Part shown: piece by piece, positions 51,311 through 61,000 of the stretch
Layout of the letters: each line of letters starts with the position of its first letter
Position numbering within the stretch: position 1 is the first letter of the stretch
Assembly: GCA_037445225.1 (NCBI GenBank)
Contig: JBBIKW010000011.1
Span: forward strand, 62,001 to 126,000
DNA length: 64,000 nt
Origin: M3007 sp037445225
GTDB lineage: Bacteria; Bacteroidota; Bacteroidia; Chitinophagales; Saprospiraceae
Reading direction: 5' to 3'
Program-made: the position numbers and the translations under genes
Notes under the pieces: model-generated
Database searches by the model: none
What the model was told of the DNA's origin: nothing
What the model saw: the letters and a program-made list of their open reading frames with translations, nothing else

Positions 51311-51334
51311 TGCCGTTTTTTTGAACGGGTTATC

Positions 51335-52618
51335 ATGGTATCTCTGCTTATTCGGAACATCGGTTTGTTAGTTCAAGCGGAAAAAAAGCCGCGCTCCGTA
51401 ATACGAGGGGCCGAAATGCGCCATCTTCCCACTTTGTCGGATGCGTTCTTATTGGTGGAAAACGACCGCATCGCCGCTTTTGGGCCTATGAGCCGATGTC
51501 CTGAGCGGGCCGATCGCATCGTAGATGCCTCTGGGCGTATGGTCTTTCCTTCGTGGTGCGACTCGCACACCCACTTAGTGTTTGCTGCGCCGCGCGATGA
51601 GGAGTTTGTCGACCGCCTGCGTGGCTTATCGTACGAAGAGATTGCTCGGCGCGGGGGAGGTATTTTGCATTCGGCAAAGCGGCTGCGCTCGATGTCTGAG
51701 GAAGCCCTGTTGGAAGCGGCGTGGCGGCGTTTGTGTGAAGTGATCTCTCAAGGCACAGGAGCCATCGAGATAAAAAGTGGATATGGCCTTAGCCCGGAGA
51801 GCGAGATGAAAATGCTGCGCGTGATACAACGGCTAAAAGCCATCAGCCCTATCCCTATTAAGGCGACTTTTTTGGGCGCCCATGCTGTGCCGGAAGAGTA
51901 CCGATCTCGGCGCGAAGCTTATGTGGATTTGGTCATCAACAAGATGTTGCCCTTAGTAGCGCAAGAGGGGCTGGCCGATTACTGCGACGTCTTTTGCGAC
52001 CGAGGTTTTTTCACGCCCGCCGAAACGGAGCGCATCTTACAGGCGGGCTGGCGATACGGCTTAAAGCCCAAGATACACGCTAATGAATTGGCAAACTCCG
52101 GCGGCGTGCAGGTCGGCGTAGCCAACGGCGCGCTCTCAGTCGACCATTTAGAGTGTATAGGAGCCGAGGAGATCCATCTGCTGTGTCAAAGCCCTACCCT
52201 GCCGACCCTCTTGCCGGCCTGTGCGTTCTTCTTGGGTATCCCCTACGCGCCCGCGCGGCAAATGATCGATGCTGGACTGCCTGTAGCGCTGGCTTCGGAC
52301 TATAACCCCGGCTCGGCGCCCTCGGGCCGCATGGCGTTCGTCGTCGCCCTCGCATGTATCCAGATGAAAATGCTGCCGGAAGAAGCCATCAATGCCGCTA
52401 CCATCAACGGCGCACGCGCCTTAGAACTCGAGGCCGACTACGGAAGTATTGCCGTTGGGAAAAAAGCCAACCTATTTATTACACGCCCCCTCAGTAGTAT
52501 CGCACAAATCCCTTATTTCTTCGGAACAGACCCTGTAGAAACCGTCATCCTGAACGGGCAAGTTTGGACACCACCGCAAGGATTGATATCGTCGGGCGTA
52601 CGGAATAATTGCCAATAA
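51335..52618 (+). CDS. hutI: Imidazolonepropionase
   Basis: A 427-residue amidohydrolase that opens the imidazolone ring in histidine degradation (third step). The start at 51335 (MVSLLIRNIGLLVQAE) is supported by the promoter position; the longer frame from 51308 overlaps the -7 box. Metal and substrate elements: CDSHTHLVFAAPRDEEF (HxH plus the carboxylate-binding Arg), the GGGILHSAKRLR segment, EIKSGYGLS, FLGAHAVPEEYR, KIHANELANSGG, SVDHLECI and ALASDYNPGSAPSG. These identify HutI within the amidohydrolase superfamily. hutH, hutU and hutG are not in this window. Confidence 0.95.
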   Translation: MVSLLIRNIGLLVQAEKKPRSVIRGAEMRHLPTLSDAFLLVENDRIAAFGPMSRCPERADRIVDASGRMVFPSWCDSHTHLVFAAPRDEEFVDRLRGLSYEEIARRGGGILHSAKRLRSMSEEALLEAAWRRLCEVISQGTGAIEIKSGYGLSPESEMKMLRVIQRLKAISPIPIKATFLGAHAVPEEYRSRREAYVDLVINKMLPLVAQEGLADYCDVFCDRGFFTPAETERILQAGWRYGLKPKIHANELANSGGVQVGVANGALSVDHLECIGAEEIHLLCQSPTLPTLLPACAFFLGIPYAPARQMIDAGLPVALASDYNPGSAPSGRMAFVVALACIQMKMLPEEAINAATINGARALELEADYGSIAVGKKANLFITRPLSSIAQIPYFFGTDPVETVILNGQVWTPPQGLISSGVRNNCQ

Positions 52619-52703
52619 ACGAAAAATCGCTGCCGTATCTGGATATTTCGCCACCGTACCAACAATGGCTTAGACTTTCTTTCCGTGTTGCATGCGGCTT
52701 TTC

Positions 52704-52711
52704 TACTTTTG
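52704..52711 (+). promoter_or_regulatory. -7 promoter box (TACTTTTG) for the SprB-repeat adhesin
   Basis: An exact TAnnTTTG match 142 bases upstream of the ATG at 52854, giving a long leader. The leader (about 52718-52853) shows no strong hairpin and no convincing small gene. Confidence 0.55.
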
Positions 52712-52853
52712 CGCCTTAATCGTGTAAAGGGAAAGATTTCGCAGCAGTAGATGCTCGCTGTTTGTTAAATGTGCCCCTATAAACAGCAAATTCGATTTAT
52801 ATCGCGTCTTTTTGTGGACCAAAACTATGTCGAACGTATTTATCTTACTTACC

Positions 52854-55800
52854 ATGCGCAAAACATTAATCCTCTCGGTGCTATTCCTATGGGCATCGAC
52901 CTTTTATGCCCAAACGCCGCAGGTGGTCAATGTGAAAGAGGGAAAGCCAACGGGTAGTAATGCCGAGCTGCCCTGCTCTGCCGGGACCTTCGCTGTTGGA
53001 CAGCTCTTAGGGAGCAGCAACGACGTCACTTTAGACACTATTTTTCTCTGTTTCGGAGACTCGTTGTTGATTAACCACAACGGAGATGCGGTATTTGACG
53101 ATCCTATCCCGGCAACCCCTGCTGGCATCGCGTACGCATTTTATCGGTGTCCTCCTACTCAGACGGGCAGTGACCAACAAGTCTTGAATGACTCTTGTCT
53201 GTGGCCGGGTGCTGCCACTTTTTTTGCTACGTCAGGCCCATCGAGTGGCGATCACTGGTTCTTCAACACAGGAACCATTCTTAACTCCGCACTTTTCTGC
53301 AACGGCAACCCGTGTTTGATACACTTTGCTCCGATAACGATAACCGATTACCCCAACTTTGCCTTAGAGCCGGGCTGCGTAGATGTCGCCATCAACTCCG
53401 CCTTTGCTATAGTGTATTTGTCTCCTATAACGGCAAGCGGTGTAGATGTCTCTTTCCAAGGGAATAACTGTATCGGCCGGTTTCGACCAAGAGGCGGGTA
53501 TTCGGAGTGGGATCAAACTTCTCGCTACGACATCCGCATTTACAAGCAGGGCGATCCGGCCAAGAAAGCGCTGATCTATACGCCGCCGCCCAACTGGCGC
53601 TCGGGTATCGACATCGTCTTTTCTATACCCGAACCCGGCATTTACGCCGTTGAGATCACAGATGCTAAGAGCTGTCCGCTCTCTTTTACCATGGATATGA
53701 GCGGATGCGATGCCACGGATAATGCTGTCCTAAAAACACCTGATCTTATCGGTGAGCCCAACAGCACGCTTTGTGTCCCTATCCAGGCCGGCAACTTTGG
53801 CACTATCTTCGGCACATCGTTTTCTATTGGATGGGATACCTCATTGCTTCAATACGTAGAGGTGCGCAATCCCAGCCCACTTATAGAGCCGTTCACGCCG
53901 GTAGGAAACCTAAACGAAGATAACACGGCAAGCGGCTTTCTAGGGTTCACATATTCGGAGTTCTTAGGAAATGGGGTAGACATTCCGGAAGACGAAGTGC
54001 TTTTTGAGGTTTGTTTCGATGTGGTCGGCCCCGTGGACTCCTGCACCCAGCTGACCTTTGGCAGCTTTCCTACCACGGTAACTATGGATAAAGTTTCCGG
54101 CAATCAGGTAGCGGTGACGGCATCGCCCGGGACAATATGTATTGACTCTATTCCGCTGGTAGTCAGTTTTTACGTGGCCGAACCTAATTGCGACAATACG
54201 GCCAGTATTGGAGCCATTATAGAAGGGGGCGCTGGACCGTACATAGTCAGCTGGGAGCCTTGTGCGGGAGGGCAAAGCAGCTTTTCTGTATCTAAAGTAG
54301 CCGATACTGTTCTTACGCTACCGTTGCCAGAGGGTTGCTGGCGCGTGTGTGTTACTGATCAGGACGGCTTTGGCAAGCAAGTATGCGACTCTCAGTTCAT
54401 CGATGTGCCGAGTTTGGGCGTGACGCTGGCGGTCATCCAGTTGCCTACGTGCAACGGTCGCAGCGACGGCATCCTTCGCGCCGATGTTTCTTTGGATGGT
54501 GTTTTAGTTCCCAATCCGGGCGCTAACTATTCTTTTTCGTGGAGCACCACTCCTCCTCAGGCGACACAGACAGTGGCTGGTCTGTCAGCGGGTCAATATA
54601 CCGTTACAGTAACTAACCTCAGTAGCGAATGTACGCAAGTAGCCTCAGGCGCACTCAGCCAACCGGCGGCCCTCTCCTTAGATATACAAGTGACGCCCGC
54701 CTCATGCCCAGGGGTATCTGATGGCACCATTACAGCTACGCCTGCTGGCGGCACTCCCGATGCTTTGGGCAATTATCTATTCCAATGGGAATATGCTCCC
54801 AATTGTGCAGGACAGCCCACCCCCGACGATTCTTTTAACGGCTTCGTATACAACGGCACGGGCAAGCCGGCTGGCTGTTACTCTGTTACCCTGACAGACG
54901 TTAATGGGTGTACATACACTCCCTCAGCGCCGATCTCGATCGACAACGTTCGCAACTTCAGAGTGGACACTCTGGCCATAATCGATCCCACCTGCACAGA
55001 AGAGGCTACAGGGACTATACGCGTTGCTGCAGTGGCCGATCCGCCGTTTCCCGACCCACAAAGCGCACAGTACATCTTTTTCTGGAACCCCATTCCCTCT
55101 ACACCACCGGGGCCTTATCCGCAAAACAACCAGAACGAGCAGTCGGAACTCACCCAACTGCCCGCAGGGGTCTATGAGGTTATCGCATTAGAGTCGGTCT
55201 CAGGGTGCTCAGCAACGGCGCAATTTACGCTGACAGACCCGCCTGCGTTGGAGGTAACGGTTGTGTCGCAATCTAACCCCCTTTGCTTGCAACCTACCAG
55301 TGGAACCATCAATGTATCGGCCTCCGGCGGTACGGGTGGTGGCTACACCTATACTTGGAGCTCCGAACCGCCTCAAACGCTGCCTCCTCAGGCTAACCTT
55401 CAAAACCTCGGACCAGGAACGTATACCGTCACCGTTCGCGATGCCAACGGATGTGTAGACTCCGCTTCTGTCATCCTTGCGCTCCCTGCCCCACCGCCTA
55501 TCAACCGCATTGACTCGGTATCTGTCGTTTGCGGCGCCGACGGGTGCTTAACGGTTGTGGCGCCCACGGGCACCAGCTTTATATGGACAGATAGTACAGG
55601 CACCCAAATTGGCACTACGGCTCAGGTCTGCCAATTAACTGGCGGCACTTATACGGTGCTGGTTCGAGATGCACAAAGCTGCACCAATACAGCTACGGTC
55701 TCGCTGGCCGGGAAGGAGCCCCTAAGGATTACGGATAGCCTGCTCCGACAACCTACCTGCAATGGCGGCATCGACGGCAGCATCGCCATAACGGTAGAAG

Positions 55801-57455
55801 GCGGCAACCCAGGGTATCTCTACAATTGGTCTACGGCTCAGAATACTCCGGTAATTTTCCCCATACCGGCCGGCACCTACACTGTAACGATTACCGATAC
55901 GCGCAGCTGCACGCTAGTGCGCACGTTTGTGCTGCCCGACCCGCCGGGCATCGTGATTCAATACAACAACATACGGCCCACGCGCTGCGCCGATACGTGC
56001 GATGGCGGCGTGGAGTTGGTTGTTTACTACAATACGACGCCTCCTACTTCGGCAAACTTTGACTTTGAGTGGGAGGACGGCGGAACGGACTCGCTGCGCG
56101 CCGACCTATGCGCCGGTTTCAATACCATCACTGTGCGCGACCCACTCAACGGCTGTTTCCGCATCGATTCGGTACAAATCGGAGCGCCACCGGCTCTGTC
56201 GGCAACCTTCACCAACGACTCCGTCTCCTGTTTTGGCGGTGCCGACGGGCGCGCTCGCGTAACTGCCAGCGGCGGCAATGGCCAGCCCTACATATACCTG
56301 TGGAGCAACGGCCAGACGTCTGATATTGCTACTAATCTGTCTGCTGGCCCTGTCACCCTAACCGTGACCGACAACCGCGGCTGTTCCCAGGTATTCAACA
56401 CGCAAATACTGCAACCTGAACAAATTGCCATTACTACTCCTTTAGACGGGCTAGCACCGCCCAAATGCTTTGGTGGAAGCGATGGCCAAATTACTATCTC
56501 CGTAACCAAGGGTACGCCTCCTTATACCTACAGTTGGTCGGGTGTAGGAGGGCCGATAGGTGGCGGCAACCCAATTACAGACCTGTCTGCGGGCACCTAT
56601 ACCGTGACCGTGACCGATAGTAAAGGATGCACGGAAGTCCAGTTCTTTATCTTGAGCGATCCCGATCCTATTGTCGGCACTTATCTGCCCATCGAGCCTA
56701 TCCTATGCTTTGGCGATGAGACCACGCTGTATATCGATACCATCACGGGCGGTGCGGGTGCACCCTATCAATACAGCATAGACTTTGGCGTTTATCTGAA
56801 CCCAGATTTCCCCATCAGCATTGGCGGTGGGCGTCACTATATCACATACATCGACCGTGTCGGTTGCGAAAAAACTGACTCGTTCTTTGTCTTTGAACCT
56901 GCCCCCATTACGGTGACGTTCGACCCTGCTGAGGTGGAAATCCAGCTGGGCGATACGCTTTTCCAACTCATCCCCATCATATCGGGCGCCAACGTCGACT
57001 CCTTTGTGTGGCAACCCGCCAACCTACTGAGTGATCCAAAGGTGCTGGAACCCTATATCCGCACTTTCGAGTCGCAGAAGTATACCCTCACTGTCTACGA
57101 CGCCAATGGCTGCTCCGGCACCGGGACCATTCAAATTAACATCGATCCCAATCGAAACGTATATGTGCCCAACGTGTTCTGGCCGGGCAATACGCGCGGG
57201 TTAAACGATTACTTCAACCCCAACGTGGGCTTAGGCGTAGAGATCGTCAACTACATGCGCATTTTTGACCGGTGGGGCAACCTCATGTACGAGCGTACAA
57301 ATTTCTATCCCAACAACAACGACTTAGCCGAAGGTTGGGATGGGCGCTACCGAGGCGAATACGTGATGCCCGGGGTCTACATATACGTCATCGAAGTGAA
57401 GTTTCTCGATGGGCGGGTACTCCTCTATCGAGGCGATGTCACGGTCGTGCGATAA
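52854..57455 (+). CDS. Giant SprB-repeat T9SS type-B surface adhesin
   Basis: A 1533-residue cell-surface protein. The ATG at 52854 gives the signal peptide MRKTLILSVLFLWASTFYAQ. Residues about 20-285 form a lineage-specific beta-rich N-domain. Residues about 290-430 resemble a cohesin-type sandwich (GTSFSIGWDTSLLQYVEV, EDEVLFEVCFDVVG), like the two in the 1-4160 gene. About nine SprB-type repeats follow (about residues 450-1340), each opening with a (P/D)xTCxGxxDGxIxxxxxGG-type strand and a YxYxWSxG core. Clear examples are CNGGIDGSIAITVEGGNPGY and CFGGADGRARVTASGGNG. The final 95 residues are the gliding-motility C-terminal domain (VYVPNVFWPGNTRGLNDYFNP, IFDRWGNLMYER), the type-B sorting signal. 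SprB of Flavobacterium is the mobile gliding adhesin. Here only family-level similarity is claimed. No PorP partner is adjacent. Confidence 0.92.
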   Translation: MRKTLILSVLFLWASTFYAQTPQVVNVKEGKPTGSNAELPCSAGTFAVGQLLGSSNDVTLDTIFLCFGDSLLINHNGDAVFDDPIPATPAGIAYAFYRCPPTQTGSDQQVLNDSCLWPGAATFFATSGPSSGDHWFFNTGTILNSALFCNGNPCLIHFAPITITDYPNFALEPGCVDVAINSAFAIVYLSPITASGVDVSFQGNNCIGRFRPRGGYSEWDQTSRYDIRIYKQGDPAKKALIYTPPPNWRSGIDIVFSIPEPGIYAVEITDAKSCPLSFTMDMSGCDATDNAVLKTPDLIGEPNSTLCVPIQAGNFGTIFGTSFSIGWDTSLLQYVEVRNPSPLIEPFTPVGNLNEDNTASGFLGFTYSEFLGNGVDIPEDEVLFEVCFDVVGPVDSCTQLTFGSFPTTVTMDKVSGNQVAVTASPGTICIDSIPLVVSFYVAEPNCDNTASIGAIIEGGAGPYIVSWEPCAGGQSSFSVSKVADTVLTLPLPEGCWRVCVTDQDGFGKQVCDSQFIDVPSLGVTLAVIQLPTCNGRSDGILRADVSLDGVLVPNPGANYSFSWSTTPPQATQTVAGLSAGQYTVTVTNLSSECTQVASGALSQPAALSLDIQVTPASCPGVSDGTITATPAGGTPDALGNYLFQWEYAPNCAGQPTPDDSFNGFVYNGTGKPAGCYSVTLTDVNGCTYTPSAPISIDNVRNFRVDTLAIIDPTCTEEATGTIRVAAVADPPFPDPQSAQYIFFWNPIPSTPPGPYPQNNQNEQSELTQLPAGVYEVIALESVSGCSATAQFTLTDPPALEVTVVSQSNPLCLQPTSGTINVSASGGTGGGYTYTWSSEPPQTLPPQANLQNLGPGTYTVTVRDANGCVDSASVILALPAPPPINRIDSVSVVCGADGCLTVVAPTGTSFIWTDSTGTQIGTTAQVCQLTGGTYTVLVRDAQSCTNTATVSLAGKEPLRITDSLLRQPTCNGGIDGSIAITVEGGNPGYLYNWSTAQNTPVIFPIPAGTYTVTITDTRSCTLVRTFVLPDPPGIVIQYNNIRPTRCADTCDGGVELVVYYNTTPPTSANFDFEWEDGGTDSLRADLCAGFNTITVRDPLNGCFRIDSVQIGAPPALSATFTNDSVSCFGGADGRARVTASGGNGQPYIYLWSNGQTSDIATNLSAGPVTLTVTDNRGCSQVFNTQILQPEQIAITTPLDGLAPPKCFGGSDGQITISVTKGTPPYTYSWSGVGGPIGGGNPITDLSAGTYTVTVTDSKGCTEVQFFILSDPDPIVGTYLPIEPILCFGDETTLYIDTITGGAGAPYQYSIDFGVYLNPDFPISIGGGRHYITYIDRVGCEKTDSFFVFEPAPITVTFDPAEVEIQLGDTLFQLIPIISGANVDSFVWQPANLLSDPKVLEPYIRTFESQKYTLTVYDANGCSGTGTIQINIDPNRNVYVPNVFWPGNTRGLNDYFNPNVGLGVEIVNYMRIFDRWGNLMYERTNFYPNNNDLAEGWDGRYRGEYVMPGVYIYVIEVKFLDGRVLLYRGDVTVVR

Positions 57456-57484
57456 GGCATTTCAGGGTGTATAACTTTTTCCAG

Positions 57485-57520
57485 GCGCGTTGGTGGATCG
57501 ACCACCAACGCGCTTTTTTC
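57485..57520 (+). terminator. Intrinsic terminator after the SprB-repeat adhesin
   Basis: The 12-bp perfect stem GCGCGTTGGTGG/CCACCAACGCGC (57485-57496 with 57502-57513) is followed by TTTTTTC. Confidence 0.9.
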
Positions 57521-57523
57521 ATA

Positions 57524-57552
57524 CAAAAAAAGGCCGCACTTTTTGTGCGACC
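57524..57552 (-). terminator. Intrinsic terminator after the tRNA cluster
   Basis: On the minus strand the 8-bp stem GGTCGCAC/GTGCGGCC, with a 5-base loop, is followed by TTTTTTTG. It lies back to back with the adhesin terminator. Confidence 0.85.
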
Positions 57553-57566
57553 TTAGAGCGATAGAG

Positions 57567-57640
57567 TCGGGACGACTGGATTCGAACCAGCGGCCACACG
57601 CCCCCCAGACGTGTACTCTACCGGGCTGAGCTACGTCCCG
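57567..57640 (-). tRNA. tRNA-Pro (anticodon GGG)
   Basis: Minus-strand cloverleaf: acceptor CGGGACG/CGTCCCG (C1-G72, typical of bacterial tRNA-Pro), D arm GCTC...GAGT, anticodon stem CACGT/GCGTG with loop CTGGGGG giving GGG, and T arm GCTGG-TTCGAAT-CCAGT. The 3' CCA is not encoded. Last of three tRNAs. Confidence 0.93.
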
Positions 57641-57652
57641 AAGATAACAGGG

Positions 57653-57727
57653 TGGGTAATACTGGATTCGAACCAGTGACCTCACGCGTGTGAAGCGTGC
57701 GCTCTAAACCAACTGAGCTAATCACCC
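57653..57727 (-). tRNA. tRNA-Val (anticodon CAC)
   Basis: Minus-strand cloverleaf: acceptor GGGTGAT/ATTACCC, D arm GCTC...GAGC, anticodon stem CACGC/GCGTG with loop TTCACAC giving CAC (codon GUG), and T arm ACTGG-TTCGAAT-CCAGT. CCA is not encoded. Middle of the cluster. Confidence 0.93.
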
Positions 57728-57734
57728 AAAAAGG

Positions 57735-57808
57735 TCGGACCAACGGGATTCGAACCTGTGACCTCCACGATGTCAACGTGGCGCTCTAACCAGCTGAGCT
57801 ATGGCCCG
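57735..57808 (-). tRNA. tRNA-Val (anticodon GAC)
   Basis: Minus-strand cloverleaf: acceptor CGGGCCA/TGGTCCG (one G-U pair), D arm GCTC...GAGC, anticodon stem CCACG/CGTGG with loop TTGACAT giving GAC (codons GUC/GUU), and T arm ACAGG-TTCGAAT-CCCGT with one mismatch. CCA is not encoded. First tRNA of the transcript. Confidence 0.92.
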
Positions 57809-57846
57809 AAGAACATTTCCCTCGCGTTTAAAGCGCTTTGGGGCGG

Positions 57847-57854
57847 CAAAGATA
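57847..57854 (-). promoter_or_regulatory. -7 promoter box (TATCTTTG) for the Val-Val-Pro tRNA cluster
   Basis: An exact TAnnTTTG match 38 bases upstream of the first tRNA on the minus strand. The same 8-mer precedes tRNA-Arg at 25814. Confidence 0.75.
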
Positions 57855-58026
57855 AAGGCTTTATCGAAACCGCGCAAGTAGGAGGGGCGAGGATTTTTTT
57901 TGGGTCTGAAGCGTGTCTTGCTTCGGACAAAGCTGCATTCCGGCGATTAAAATGTTTACTGCGCTAAAGGATGTTTGCTTAGATTTGACTCAGCCTTTCC
58001 TAATACAGCTTTTGCCCAGACTACTT

Positions 58027-61000
58027 ATGCAAAAGACAATTTATCTCTTGCTGTTTCTCCTGTGGCCGCTTTCGGTTTTTACCCAGCATTTTTTCGAAGA
58101 CCTACCTTCCTCGGAGGTGATAGTAGCAGAAGGCACCTCAATGAGGCGGTTTCCTCAGTGCTGCCGTTGGATGCGCCTGGACCTCGGCGGGCTTCAACGA
58201 GCCCTGCACTCAGTCCCCAATTTTAGCGCTGGGGAACTACTCCTCGCGGAACCCTTTAAAATTGCGCTGCCGCTTCCCGATGGGCAATGGGCGACTTTTC
58301 GTCTACTGGAATGGTCAGTATTGGCACCGCCTTTACAAGCGCGATATCCCGACCTCCGCTCCTACAGCGGAAGAGGCATAGAGGACCCTACTGTGCAGGT
58401 AAAATGCGAGTTGACGCCGCATGGGTTCTTTGCCATGATATTAGGCCGTCAGGGAACTACCTTCATAGACACCTATCGACAAGGGCAGGATGCGTACGTT
58501 GCTGTTTACGCCAAGGAAGATGCGAAGTCTAAAAAAACCTGGACGTGCTCAGCAGGGCATCTCGTATACGCCACCGAGCACTCAAAAGAGACAAGAGGTG
58601 AGCCGAAGAACGACTGTCTACTGCGTACCTATCGATTAGCGTTGGCCTGCACAGGTGAATACGCCCAGTATCACGGCGGTACGAAAGCATCGGCATTGGC
58701 AGCTATGGTGACGACACTCAACCGCGTCAACGGTGTCTTTGAGCGCGACTTGGGGATTCGCATGGAATTGGTAGCCAACAACGACACCCTCATTTTTCTC
58801 AATCCCGCTACGGATGGCTACTCGAACGGCGACCCCTTCGCCATGCTTGCACAAAATGCCGCCAAATGTAATGCGCTAATTGGTTCGGCAAACTACGATA
58901 TAGGGCATGTGTTTGGTACAGGCGATGGCGGCGTAGCGGGTTTGGGCGTTGCCTGCAACCCTACGGCAAAGGCCTATGGCGCCACGGGGTTAAGTCTCCC
59001 TATTGGTGACCCCTTCGACATCGACTATGTAGCACACGAATTTGGACACCAATTTGGGGCCAACCACACGCAAAACAACTCTTGCAACCGCAACGATGCC
59101 ACAGCATTGGAGCCCGGTAGTGGCTCTACGATCATGGGATATGCGGGCATCTGTAGCCCCAACATCCAAGCGAATAGCGACGACTACTTTCACGCCATCA
59201 GCATTCAAGAGATTCGGCAATATACGGCTGCAGGAGAGGGCAACACCTGCCCACAAAAAATAGACTTGGGCAATACGGCGCCCACCGTAACGGTTGTAGG
59301 AAAGTCCATCTACTTCGTACCGCGCGCTACGCCCTTTGCTCTGACGGCAATAGGCAGTGACCCAGATGGCGACCTCCTCACCTATTGTTGGGAGCAGATG
59401 GATACGCAGATAGCGCCTATGCCTCCCCGCCCTACCAATATAGAGGGGCCTATGTTTCGCTCGCGCAAACCCACCCTTTCCCCTACGCGCTATTTTCCCG
59501 CCTTAGAGCACGTGCTTTCCAGTACGGTGAATCCTTGGGAACGGCTGCCCGCCGTAAGCCGTCGGTTGCACTTCCGCGTTACCGTGCGCGACCAACACCC
59601 AGGGGGAGGCTGTACTGCAGATGCCGATGCCGAAGTGGTGGTGGACAGCAGCGCGGGGCCGTTTACCTTGTTAGAGCCTAACCTACCGCTGACATGGTAT
59701 GCCGGTGAGATCCAAACTGTTCGGTGGAATGTTGCCAACACCAATGATCCTCCCATTCAGTGTAATGAAGTACTCATACTGCTCTCCATAGATGGTGGTT
59801 GGACATACTCACATCTGCTAGCCGGTCCCGTTCCCAACAATGGAGAAGCCCAAGTAGCAGTACCTTACTTTTTCTCAGACAGCTGTCGCATACGCATACA
59901 GGCGGCCGACAATATTTTCTTCGATGTCTCAGACCACCTTTTCCAGATCGAAATGCCGCCTACCCCCTCTTTTCTCCTGCAGACGAGCCTACCCGATGTG
60001 GTACAAAAATGCTTGGGGGACACCCTATCTTTCTGGGTGAAGGTGCTTCCCATAGCGGGCTTTGCCCAGGAAGTTATCCTCAGCGTGAAGGGGTTACCGG
60101 CCAACATAGAGCCTAATCCCGTCGTCCCAGGCGACAGTGCGCGCATAACCCTTGCACCCCTATACTCACCGGGTATGTATTCGCTTCAGATCGTCGGTGC
60201 TACGGACTCGACAGTGCGCGAACAGACCATCACTCTACACGTAGATGCGTCAAGTCCTTCGACACCTACTCCCAACGCTCCTGAAGATGGGCGACGCAAC
60301 GTCCTACCTTCTGCTGCACTTACTTGGAACGCCAGTCTCGATGCAGCGCAGTATTTTGTTCAAGTGGCTAAGAGGCCGAGTTTCGATGCGACCGCTATCA
60401 CCTGGGAGGCATTCGCGCTCGATACCAGTGCCTCGCCCATCGGAATACAGGCCGGCGAAGTGTATTATTGGCGGGTGCGCGCGGAAAACGCGTGCGGACA
60501 CAGCGCATTTTCCCCAGTTTGGGCCTTTCAAGTGACCCAGTCTACATGTGGGTTTGATTTTTCCAGTACGGATGTGCCTCGCGACGTATCGGATGGCGGG
60601 CCCTCTGTCGTCAGTTCCTCCTTGAACCTCGCAGACGACCGCCTACTCTCCGACGTCGACGTATGGCTCAACATCCGACATACTTGGGTCGGCGATTTGC
60701 GCGCCCGCCTCATAGGACCAGACGGCTCCTCTTGCCTACTGTTTGACCAACCGGGTGTACCAGATGGCGCTCCCGGAGGATGCTCGGGAGACGACCTATT
60801 GCTCTCGTTCGACGACAGCGCCGCCTTGTCGGCTGCCCATCTGGAAGCCACCTGCCAGCTTCAGCCTCCGGCGATCGCGGGCACCTTTCAACCCATAGAA
60901 CCCTTAGCCGCCTTCAACAAAAAGGCTGCCTCAGGGCTTTGGCGTTTAGAGGTGAGTGACTTAGAGGAGTTAGACGGCGGACAGATAGAAAGTTGGGGGC

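Noticed and set aside
52712..52853. A riboswitch or small gene in the long leader of the SprB-repeat adhesin
   Set aside because: No strong hairpin, conserved core or convincing short frame was seen. The only open frame overlaps the adhesin out of frame.
57425..57685. A minus-strand frame spanning two tRNAs
   Set aside because: Its translation is tRNA sequence (VRIQYYPP... type); tRNA genes account for it fully.
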